Part shown: positions 23,232 to 32,404 of the stretch, piece by piece
Position numbering within the stretch: the first letter of the stretch is position 1
Layout of the letters: every line of letters starts with the position of its first letter
NCBI GenBank assembly: GCA_003427395.1
Contig: BFEA01000759.1
Coordinates: forward strand, 263,728-296,221
DNA from: Chara braunii
Lineage: Eukaryota > Streptophyta > Charophyceae > Charales > Characeae
Direction of reading: 5' to 3'
Length of the DNA: 32,494 nt
The notes under the pieces: model-generated
The model's input: the letters and a program-made list of their open reading frames with translations, nothing else
The model's database searches: none
Told to the model about the DNA's origin: nothing
Program-made: the position numbers and the translations under genes

Positions 23232-23255
23232 TTTTTTTTTTTTTTTTTTTTTTTT
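23232..23255. repeat. Poly(T) tract, T24
   Basis: Homopolymer of 24 T bounding the minisatellite on the right. It could be the poly(A) of a retro-copied minus-strand transcript. Confidence 0.9.
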
Positions 23256-23649
23256 AAGTTGAGATTGAAATTGTCCGATTATCGAGGAGAGATTTTACAG
23301 TTGGCGCTGGCTGTCGAGGGGGGCTCGAAAAGTTTGGAAGGGCGAGGGGTGTGCGGGCAGGGGTGAGGAATGGTCACACCTCGGCTGTTTGAACTTCTTC
23401 TTCCTCCTTCTGTTGCGAATTCTCCTCCGATCGTGATGTCTGCCTCTTTTGGGTTGATACCCTGTTCCCAGCTTCCTGCGACCATATATCCTCAATCCCA
23501 GATGCGACCACCCGTAATGCTATCAGATTAATCTCCGTTTCTCTCCACTCCCCTAGTTACGTAGCCATCCTCATTCTCTTCGTCATCGAAAATTTCATTA
23601 TAAATCAAAACGGGACAGCGAATCAAACTCCAACTCCAACAGCACCATC
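23256..23649. other. No gene seen
   Basis: Mixed sequence with a purine/pyrimidine-rich stretch (CTTCTTCTTCCTCCTTCTG at 23393). No motif or repeat I can name. Confidence 0.5.
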
Positions 23650-24800
23650 AATCTTCGCTCGCGGATGAAAAGAACAGCTGTCCTCCAGGCTGATGCTATT
23701 TAGTCTATGTTAAATGACCTCCACATGTCCGCTCACCTTGATNGGCTGATGCAGCGTCTCCTCTACANGGACCCTTANTCGAAGCATCCGCAAGGCAGAT
23801 GCTCTGTCCCAGAGNAGAGCCCCGGTGATGGCGGGATGACAGCTCANATGATGGCAAGATAACCGCTCCCTGTCGCGTCCAACTCAGCAATGTGAACAGC
23901 GTGGTAACTGCCACGCTCGCAATGAAGACAGAGTGGCATGCGCCACAACAGCAATGTCGAAGACAGCGTGCTCTTGCGCCACATCAGCATTTTAGTGCTC
24001 CATCAGNTGTATTCTGTATCTTCGNTCGCAGATGAAGGGAAAAGCCGTCCGCCAGGCTGATNCTGTTTAGTTTATGTATACTGACCTCCACGTGTCCGCN
24101 CACCTTGNTCGGGTGATGCAGCGTCTCTACTACACGGACCCTTGCTCGAAGGTGATGGCGGGATGACANCTCAGATGATGGCNAGATGACCGCTCCCTGT
24201 NGCGTCCAACTCAGCAATGTGAATCTGCGTGGCAAATGCCACTTAGCGCAATGAAGACAGAGTNGCATACNCCACAACAGCAATGTCGAAGACAGCGTGC
24301 CCTTGCGCCACATCAGCTTTCTAGTGCTCCATCANCTATATTNTGTATCTTCGTTCNCCGAGGAGAGCCCCGGTGATGGCGGGATGACAGNTCAGATGAT
24401 GGCAAGATGACTGCTCCCTNTCGCGTCCAACTCAGCAATGTGAACAGCGTGGCAAATGCCACTAGCGCAATGAAGACAGAGTGGCATGCGCCACAACAGN
24501 AGTGTCGAAGACAGCGTGCCCTTGCGCCACATCAGCATTCTAGCGCTCCATCAGCTGTATTCTGTATCTTCACTTGCACATGAAAGGAATAGCCGTCCGA
24601 CAGGCTGATGCTATGTAGTCTATGTCTACTGACCTCCACGTGTCCGCTCACCTTGATCGGGTGATGCAGCGTCTCTACTATACGGACCCTTGTTCGAAAC
24701 ATCCGCAAGGCAGAGGACGTCGCGCCCGCTCTGCTATGCTCCAGAGGAGAGCCCCGTCGATGGCGGGATGGCAGCTCAGATGATGGCGAGATGACTCTCC
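23650..24800 (+). repeat. Satellite array, unit about 370 bp with deleted units
   Basis: About four units. Landmarks repeat in order: ATCTTCG(C/T)TCGC(G/A)GATGAA, TGACCTCCAC(A/G)TGTCCGC, GATGCAGCGTCTC, GTGATGGCGGGATGACAGCTC, AACTCAGCAATGTGAA, GACAGAGTGGCATGCGCCAC and GTCGAAGACAGCGTG. Starts lie near 23650, 24018, 24345 and 24565. Unit 2 lacks a piece near 24150, unit 3 lacks about 150 bp of its first half, and unit 4 is cut at about 24795. Many single Ns show that reads from several copies were merged. Confidence 0.88.
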
Positions 24801-25340
24801 TNTCGATGCTTTTCCTCTNCTCTNTCCTTTTTCTCACCCTAGGCTAAAGACTTCCTCACCTATCTTCCTTCCTGACTTGATACATGTGAACTCACACGCA
24901 CACTTCAACTCCGAAAAGCTTACTCCGCCTGGTTCCAGTGGCGATGACTATATNCATCCCCCTCCCAGCCTGATGCAGCTATAATTAGAGAGCTGCAGCT
25001 ATGGAACTCTCTCGCGGCACGCACCCGAGATGGCAAATTTCCCTTCTCCGTACGTGGGATCATTTGCTACGTCAACCTGTGACGTGGCTTGATCCAGCGC
25101 TCCTGCTTGTTGCGCGTGCGCTAGGCGCCTAATGGGATCAGTCCAACTAGACCCATTCTAGCTCTGTCTTTGTCCAACTAGACCCATTCTAGCTCTGTCT
25201 TTGTCATCACGTAGAGCAGCTCCAGTCTTGGTCATCAGCAGGTACATGGCCACCATCTGCACCCGTACCTCTGTCATCATCTGGATCTACTCATGTCTGT
25301 TTGTTAGCATGGGAAGCCGATAATCCTGCCCCCTCTTTGC
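24801..25340. other. Non-coding stretch between arrays
   Basis: No gene was seen. It contains an exact 31-bp tandem repeat (separate entry) and, at 25234-25270, a piece related to the units at 13047-13270. Confidence 0.5.
25141..25202 (+). repeat. 31-bp exact tandem duplication
   Basis: GTCCAACTAGACCCATTCTA... is repeated without change at 25141-25171 and 25172-25202. Its CAACTAGACCC core also abuts the LINE poly(A) at 13373. Confidence 0.97.
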
Positions 25341-25980
25341 TGCAAGTCCCCCCTGATGGGAAGTAGTCTCAACCCCCCAGGAAGTCCAAGTCCCCCCTGT
25401 TTCAGACCCCCAATCAAACTGACGCTGCAAGTCCCCTCTGAGAGGGAGTAACCGTAACCCTGCAGACAGTCACTGTTGTCCAAATCCCTACCTGTCGCAC
25501 TGAAAGTCCCCCTGAGGGGGAGTAGTCTCAAACCCCCAGGGAGCTACCCCCTGCTTGCAATTCCTCCCCTGAGAGGGAGTAATCTCACCAGCAGTCTCAC
25601 CAGAAAGACCCTGCGGACAGGACCCTCTACCCCATCCCACCTGCAGCCCTGCTCCCCCCAAAGGAAGGCCCTGAGGTAATCAACTAGGTAATCATCCACT
25701 CCGCTACAACCCTGTCTGCACCTCCCTGCTGTCTAAACCCTTACCCATCTTGTTGCAACTGCCCCCTGAGGGGGAGTACTCTCAACCCCCCAGGGAGCTG
25801 CCCCCTGCTGCAAATTCCCCCCTGAGAGGGAGTAATCTCAACCCCCAGAAAGTCCCTGCTGACAGGACCGTCTACCCCGTCTCACCTGCTGCCCTGCCCC
25901 CTCCCAAAGCAAGGTCCTAAGGTAACCAACTACGTAACCATCCACTCCACTACAACCCTGTCTGCACCTCAGCTATCTTG
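25340..25980 (+). repeat. GC-rich tandem repeat with CCCCCTGAGGGGG hairpins
   Basis: A 254-bp unit is present twice (about 25484-25738 and 25739-25970): CCTGAGGGGGAGTA at 25511 and again at 25765, followed in both by AGGGAGCT-CCCCCTGCT, GAGAGGGAGTAATCTCA, ACAGGACC-TCTACCCC and CAACCCTGTCTGCACCTC. Older, shorter copies precede it (25342, 25427). Each unit carries one or two CCCC(C)TGAG(A)GGGG(G) inverted repeats that could form small hairpins. Confidence 0.88.
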
Positions 25981-26153
25981 GTACTATGTGACGTACTGGC
26001 CTGATAAGAATTGAATCCTGGACCTCCTCCTTTCACCTATCTCAGCCTACTGAGCTACTACATCAACTGACCTGTGCATGCACTGTTCTAGGCTGGGGGA
26101 CAAGTACGTGGAGTGCCAACGTAGCACCAACTTATCGTGCTGATCGGAGGTTG

Positions 26154-26225
26154 AGGGCCAATAGAATTGAACCGGCGAGTTCCCCGTTGCAACGGCAGAG
26201 TTCTAACCCACTGATCTACCACGCT
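26154..26225 (-). pseudogene. tRNA-like unit, second copy
   Basis: Same family as the unit at 26401-26474: minus strand GTAGATCAGTGGG (degraded A box), a perfect 12-base palindrome CCGTTGCAACGG in the anticodon region, and GGTTCAATTC as B box (26164-26173). Confidence 0.6.
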
Positions 26226-26400
26226 TGTGATTTTCTGCTTGAGTTGCAAAATGATGGAAAGATGGCCCGATAAGAATTGAACCATTAACCACATAGATCA
26301 GGCTGCTGGGCTACTATAGCAACTGATCTGTTTACTAGGCTGGGGGACAAGTACGTGGAGTGCCAACCCAGCACCAACGGATCGTGCAGAGCGGAGGCTG

Positions 26401-26474
26401 AGGGCCGATAGAATCGAACCCGCTACCTCTGCGTTGGAACGCCGGAGCTGTAACCTACTGAGCTACCACGCTTG
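26401..26474 (-). pseudogene. tRNA-like unit with best A and B boxes
   Basis: Read on the minus strand: TAGCTCAGTAGG (A box, 26455-26466) and GGGTTCGATTC (B box, 26411-26421), at tRNA-like spacing. AGCT...AGCT could form a D stem, but the T stem and acceptor do not pair, and the anticodon region (GGCGTTCCAACGC) does not give a normal seven-base loop. I therefore call it a tRNA relic or SINE head, not a tRNA gene. Confidence 0.65.
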
Positions 26475-26557
26475 TGACTCTTTATTTCAATCGGACCCGC
26501 TACCTCCCCGTTGCAACGCCAGCAGCGGTAACCTACTGAGCTACCACGCTTGTGATT

Positions 26558-27476
26558 CTTTATTTCAGCCGCAAAACGAAGCCAAGAAACAGCTTTCAGG
26601 GGGCCGTCTCGGCGCTCTGCCAAACATCAGTAAGGAATTCTGGACAGTGCCTATTCACTCATCCCTGAGATTTCCTTCCTAAGCCTGAAGAAAGCAGAGC
26701 AAAGCAGGAACTAAGACCTAGGACGCACTGGCGTGATGTTCATGCTTGCAAGGGACAAACCATTGCTGTGAAACCTATCAAGGTCAGACTAACAGAAAAG
26801 TGAGAGCACAAACGCGCCACATCAGGGGCATGGCCATGATGCAGAGGCAGAACGGTTTAGGAATTTGAGCAGAAGAGATGGCACTTGCGTCTGTTTGGAG
26901 CCCTCAGATAATGTCAGGGGAGGGAATAATGACAAACAAAATCACGTCTGGTGTGCAATAAGACTCCGAGGCATGCTGCTGCTAGCGTCCATTCTGTCTT
27001 GTGTAGACAGAAGCAGTGTGCGACTGGTGCTAAAATGGCAACAGACATTAATTACAAACAACAAAGGGCTGCTTTGATACAAGAGATAGAGTATTGGAAA
27101 ATGAAGGGCTGTTGGATATAGGATGCAGCAAAGAGCAACTGGATAAATGAAGGATAGCAAAGCAAGCTGTTGAGCAAGGGATAACAGGTAGACCGCTCTC
27201 CTCCCTGGGCAATGGCGAAGCAGCCTACCAAATCATCCATCTGCCATCTGGTGCAAAAACAGCTCCAATTGCATAGCCCAACAGAAAGAGAGGCCGAGGG
27301 AGGTGCCGCGCAGGAATGCGGAGTGAAAAGAATGGGCCCAGCAGATCATAAATCTGGTACAACTACACCGCCAGATTTTTAGTCTGGTAGAAAGAGGACC
27401 AGGGCGGTCTGTCCTCGGCGTGAAGGCCCATGGTGACCAGACATAAGAGGCCGGTAGTACTCAACTCGAAGGCTGT
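26558..27476. other. No gene recognised, downstream of the CHAT exon
   Basis: About 900 bp without convincing coding or repeat structure. If the CHAT gene continues past its donor at 27810, this lies in its intron. I looked on the minus strand for the missing CHAT half (PF-x-AL, a His-Gly near hydrophobics, SAC-x-T) and saw none. Confidence 0.5.
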
Positions 27477-27825
27477 GGGAGTAAACAGCCCAATAGGTTT
27501 CCGGTGGGCGTGTTCTACCTGTTATCTTGTTGAGCAAGCAGCCTGCTAAGAGATGGGCACAACCGAAGCGAGGTTTGGCAAGCTGTTCCAACTAAGAGGA
27601 TTTCTTTCACACAATGTCATTCGCAATGCCAAGAATTAGTACCCCATGTGGCACGAACTGAGAGCAAACACCCCAATAGGTTTCGGGTGGGTGCCGAGTT
27701 CCAGTTGAGCAACCAGCCTGCGTAGAGATGGGCACAACCCAAGCAAGGCTTAGCAAGCTGTTCCAACGATGAGGGTTTCTCACAATGTCATTCACAATGC
27801 AAAGACTTACCCCATGTGGCACGAA
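27477..27825 (-). repeat. 168-bp tandem duplication across the exon end
   Basis: On the minus strand, copy 1 (27825-27658) and copy 2 (27657 to about 27477) both begin TTCGTGCCACATGGGGTA. They share AATGACATTGTG, TTGGAACAGCTTGC, GTTGTGCCCATCTCT, GCAGGCTG and CC(C/G)GAAACCTATTGGG(G/C)TGTTT. Copy 1 has the donor GTAAGT where copy 2 reads GTACTA. The seam between copies reads TTTGCTCTCAG, which looks like a splice acceptor. Confidence 0.9.
27805..27810 (-). other. Probable 5' splice donor (GTAAGT)
   Basis: On the minus strand CACATGGG is followed by GTAAGT, the consensus donor, exactly where CHAT similarity stops. The open frame continues past it only by reading through the duplicated sequence, giving about 65 low-value codons to a TGA. 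Ending the exon at 27811 gives 1141 whole codons (phase 0). Confidence 0.7.
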
Positions 27826-30800
27826 TACCAGCTTGTCTTCCGGGGAAAGGCTGACTATATCGTCCTCAATGGGCTCAATGAGAAATGCATAGAGCCTCTG
27901 GAGAATGGACCTCATTTTCTTTCGCTTCCGTGCTAACTCGACGTCCCACGCTTGTGCTTCTTGACCATGTGAGCTTGTCGACTGTGACGCCCAACTTTGA
28001 CCTCGCTCCTGTATAGCAGCACGTCCTGCAGTGAAAGCAGGGAAAGCAGCATCTGATTCAACATCTGCTGAGCGCGAAGGACTGCGGCAGCGGTTCATTT
28101 CCGAACTCCCAGATTGAGAACTGCAATGGACGGAAGATTGGAAGGGGGAAGGCACAGTCCTCCTTCTGCGCCGAGAGCTGCGAGTACAAGCGGAGCTGTC
28201 TTTTAGTAGCTCGGTAAGCTGCCCCACTTGCTCGTCCACACCACGACTCGTTACTTGATGCCGGGTTCGGAGAACGTGGGTATTTCCATCTCCAATTCTG
28301 AAGGTGTAAATCAGAAGCGATTCCAGTCGTGAGGCCTCTGGGTCGCCGGAACAGAAGTGGTACTGCACCAGCAAGACACCAGGGCCACATATCCTACAAC
28401 CATCAAGAACCATAGACATGGCGGTGGCATTGTCGGAGTCGAACTTTGCAAAGAGTGAGTGGTCAGCATGCGTAGCCAAGAGCTTGCGATCTGCATAGGG
28501 TAGAAACTGGTTCTGGGACTTTCTTCGGTTCATCAGCACTGCAGATAAGAACCGGTTATGGGACCGTGTGTTCCAGATGAACCCCTCTTCAAGGTACGAG
28601 TACCTGAAGCACTCAATCTGCAAACGATGAAATTGAAGCTCTTCCCACTCTCCGTGAAAGGAGATTCTTGCCAGTGGAAGTTCCCCGATTTGCCTCTGCT
28701 CGAACTGAAACAGCGTGAGAGCTGCCGCTCTCCATTTGGCAGTCATCTGCTGGTCGCGAACTAGATGCGAAAAGAGCAACACGCGTTGGGCCGATGGATA
28801 ATCTCTGAAGAAAGAAGCATAATGCTCCATCGATCTCAATCCCTCAGCGAGATGTCCATTCATGAACTGATGAATACCCCGAATGCACTGTTGGTGCGCT
28901 CGCAATGCTTTGTATCTGGCAAAGGCAAGTATTCCTTCGTCAGGTTTGTGAACTGACTTCAGGATCTGAACAGCTCTGTCGAGGATTACATGCAATGAGT
29001 GCTCATCAAAAAGATCTCCCGCAAGTGGCGGACTCCACATTCCTTCAAGTTTGCGCTTGATGTGTATCATCATGACCCTCTGGCATGCCGCATCGACCAG
29101 CAGTTGTGCCTCTCTATGTGGGGTAAGCAGGTTGAAAGTTGACCAGGTTCGTCGGGCACACTCAGAAAACTCTATCGGGATGGGGCCCTCACGATCCCAA
29201 AATGCTGAGAGCTTTTCCATGGAAAGGGCCCAGTCTCGGCCCGAAACTTCTATAGGATAGTTTGTAAACGGGCAGCCAAGCTCCTCCTGAATAAATTCTA
29301 CCAATCCCATTGCCAGGATGGCGGCACTCCTCGCCATGTATTCTTCGTTTACTTCGGAAAACAAGCGACCCATGTCACATAGGGCGCGAAGCTCGCGCAT
29401 GCGAGACACAAAGCAGGTCTCCCTGCCGATGGTAAGCTCCTTTGCCAGCCTCCAACGAATGCAGCAGCGCCCGATCGAAGATGTTGTGTGGAATGCAGCT
29501 CCAGATCCTCTTCGCACATGTCCTGCTTCGTACATACGCTCGTAAATCTCTACTGACCATCTTTTGTAGCCTCGTCTGTTGCAGAAACTCAGCGCCAGAT
29601 TGAGAAATTGGTCCCTGAGGAAATCAGATTCCAGAAAGGCTTTGCAGTCCTTACCATGTTGCCCGATGATTGTGATCGAGTCGCAGACTCCGGAAGAACA
29701 CGAGATGATCTCGCTAACGTAAACTCTGTCGACCAATGCCATAACCATCTCCTCCATCAGATGGAGCCTAGCCGTCTCACCAATCCGCTCACAGATTGAA
29801 TCAAGGCACGGACCGAGGTTGTCATTGTTCCATAAATAGAATGTGATCAAGTCATGTGCACACCTAAGCCTCATTTTCAACAAAAACAGATGCTTAGCCT
29901 TCCTGTTCCCCCCACATAGCGATTGTTGAATCGCTTCACCCTCATTGTTGACCATGTCAGAGTACATATCTGCCAAAGTGTCCCAAATACGCATTGCGCT
30001 CATGAGACGGGAGCCGCTCTGCAGCCAACCAAGCATTTCCATTGTCTCATCATGCTCATCATGAGGGAGGTTCATATTAGGAAGCTCACTCTCGATGAAG
30101 TGAACATCCATTAAGGATATGGCTGCAAGCGGACAGTACTCCAGAGGACGTATCTTCTCCTCGTTCGATTCGTCAGCATCCATGACAAGCTTGATAAGTG
30201 CAAACAGCGTTTTCAGCCTGCGAGAGGGCTTGAACGGTTCCACGTACCTTCGAGCAAAAGATTGACAAAATGCAGCTGTCACCCTGTTGAAGGAGGCTGG
30301 TTGTAGGATCTTCAACAGCAAAGATGGTGTTAACACAATTGGCTCTTCCCATGGATTGGGTGCAAAGACACCTCTCCATAGCTCTGCCAGAAAGAATGCA
30401 GTAGATGAGATCGCCTCTTTCTCGCCTTTCCATTTTAGGAAAGACTTCTCCACCAGCAGAATGATGTCAGAAGGCAGATCACCATGACCCTCTGCTATCC
30501 CAGACCGCACCTTTTGCATCACCATCATCACATCCCAAGAACATCCCCGCTGTTGTTCATCCACTTTCTCCTCTCCCTTCCCTCCTGTTTCTCCTTCGCC
30601 GCCTCCTTCTCCTCCTCTTCCTTCTTCACCTCCTTCATCCCCTCCTCCTCCTCCTCTTCCTCCTTCTTGTCCCACCTCCTCCTCCTTCATCGCGGTACTG
30701 TAATTCAGGGAATGTCCTCCCTCATAAAAGAGTGCAACATAGGATGGATCCACATTTTCAGCTCTGCATCCAAGGAAAGTTTTCCCCATCAGCCCGATCA

Positions 30801-31233
30801 TTTCTGAAGGTACCTCATGTGGACGAACCTCAGGTATCCATGATCGCACATGTTCCAGCATCGTGGCATCCAATGCCTGTCCTAGCTTACCGTCTCCTTC
30901 CCCTTCTCCTTCTCCTTCTCCTCCTCCTCTTCCGCCTTGGCTTGCTTCCTCTTCACTTCCTTGTCCTTCCCCTCCCATTCCTCCTGCTCCTCCTCCTCCT
31001 CCTTCCTCGCCTTTTCCTCTTCCCTGTGCTAGTCCTTCTCCTCCTCTTCCTTCTTCGCCTTTTCCTCCTCTTCCTGCCGCTGACTCCTCTTCCTGCCTTG
31101 CCTCCTTCTTCATCGTCTCCTCCTCCTTCCCCTTTAACTCTAACCCCTTCTTGTCATTGTCCTTATCCTCCTCTTCAGAATCTACAGAAGCACAGCTTAC
31201 CTCACCTACAAACCCGTCCTTGACTTCCTCCAT
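27811..31233 (-). CDS. Helical-repeat protein with N-terminal half of a CHAT domain (partial exon)
   Basis: The ATG at 31233 is the first in frame; the frame stays open upstream to 31353 without an ATG, so an upstream exon is possible. Layout (residues): Glu/Gly/Lys low-complexity about 15-115; module A about 117-176; Glu/Gly stretch; module B about 230-292; a long, probably alpha-helical region about 300-930 with TPR-like character but no clear TPR consensus; CHAT start about 938-1010 (GPGVLLVQYHF, LESLLIYTFRIGDG); a Ser/Arg-rich insert about 1010-1095; CHAT continuation about 1112-1141 (LYAFLIEPIEDD, KLVFVPHG). CHAT is the caspase/separase-related protease fold often attached to helical repeats. 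The catalytic His and Cys lie in the other half, absent here. A GAG/GTAAGC donor-like site at 31200-31195 could mean another intron. The acidic tract reads open in one frame and joins two related modules, supporting coding. Confidence 0.78.
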
Positions 31234-31365
31234 GTGACCGCAAAATTCTGTGAATCGCTTTTCTCTCGCGCTTCTACAGGTATAGGAACATCCAAGTGAA
31301 GAATACTGACAGTACAAGAAACCTGCAGAAGGTTTAACGCACGCCAAGAACAAAGAGCTGCGCTT

Positions 31366-31385
31366 TTACAATTAATTAATTGTAA
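31366..31385. promoter_or_regulatory. Perfect 20-bp palindrome, AT-rich
   Basis: TTACAATTAATTAATTGTAA is its own reverse complement. It lies about 130 bp upstream of the CHAT gene's ATG. It could be a dimeric factor site (homeodomain-like TAATTA core) or chance in AT-rich DNA. Confidence 0.4.
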
Positions 31386-32404
31386 TCTTTATTTAAATTA
31401 TTTTGTTTCACATGCAGTGGAACTATGTCGAATGGAATGGGCCTCTTAAGTGTTTGGGCCGGCGACTTCATCTGAACAGCATTTATTACTACAATCATAC
31501 AATGATCATATACATCGCATGATCATACACTTTGGCCCAACCCAACGTACAAACATTCATTGAACAAAGTACAATCAGCGCAATCTTAGGACTATAACTT
31601 TTTAACTCTTGGTTGAAGTTGGTTCTCTTTTCTTCTTCCTGTTTTTTTTCAGAAAGGGCGACGGACTTGAGATACCATCACTGGACTGACTGCCCCCAGG
31701 TAATTCAGAATTATGTTGTTCTGTTCATCCAATTGCATCTGGATTCGAACTTGGTTTTGTATTACCACAGGTCATGGGGATCCACCAACTGAGGTCCGAC
31801 CGTTGGTGACAATGATGATGATCATCCATGAAAAATGTGTGAATCATCATTGAATGTTCTCTTCTCGCAACAGTTACTGCCAAAACATATAACATCTGAG
31901 CGATACAGACAACACTAACGCGCCTTCAGCCTCAGTAAGGCACAAAGAACGATGCCCCACTTGAACCAGTGATATATGACATCCTTTGTGGGTCGATTCA
32001 CGTACTACATCACGCCACCATACAAAAAAATGGTACACAGAATCATTCCTAAACCTAAGCCGTATGATAATGATGACAGTCACACTAATCATGATTGTAA
32101 CAGACCAAGTGAGAGAAAACATGATGAAGACAAATTTTCATATGACCAGAATCATCAGTATCACAACTTAGCAAGTAAGCAAACAAACAAACACACACTA
32201 TTGAGAGTGTGAGGAGCCCACTCTCTGGACAGCAACTCACAGCACAGCGAGCACACCAATAACGCACCTCACCACACGAGTCTCAGAATGGAAATCTAGA
32301 CACAAGATACAAGAACATTGCAAATTGCTTAGGGAATCAAGGACTTTTTCAAAAGTACATCTAGGCACAAGATGAAACAGTTTTCACCTTTGGCAGTAGC
32401 CGAT
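31386..32404. other. Upstream region of the CHAT gene, no gene seen
   Basis: About 1 kb of mixed sequence, with a direct/inverted TGATGATGATCATC stretch at 31811 and an AAACAAACAAAC run at 32179. No coding frame with recognisable content. It should hold the promoter or an upstream intron of the minus-strand gene. Confidence 0.5.

Larger units (their letters stand above)
25995..26557 (-). repeat. Tandem array of tRNA-like (SINE-type) units
   Basis: On the minus strand five tRNA-like segments alternate between two types. Type 1 lies at 26001-26060 and 26266-26330 (GATAAGAATTGA at 26003 and 26269). Type 2 lies at 26154-26225, 26401-26474 and 26489-26555. The type 1/type 2 pair with its linker (GGCTGGGGGACAAGTACGTGGAGTGCC at 26091 and 26338) is duplicated with a period of about 250-265 bp. 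B-box matches (GTTCAATTC or GTTCGATTC) occur in units 2, 3 and 4. No unit folds convincingly as a functional tRNA. Confidence 0.75.

Noticed and set aside
27607-27810. The last 65 or so codons of the long minus-strand frame as part of the protein
   Set aside because: They lie past a consensus donor and inside a duplicated block, repeat FVPHG and do not continue the CHAT pattern.
30488-31237. Open frames on the plus strand over the CHAT exon rich in Pro/Ser/Leu
   Set aside because: They are antisense shadows of the Glu/Gly-rich coding repeat (CTC/CCT codons) and have no domain content.
31234-31353. Starting the CHAT protein at 31353
   Set aside because: The codon there is TTG, not ATG. The first in-frame ATG is at 31233; the upstream open part may be UTR or another exon.
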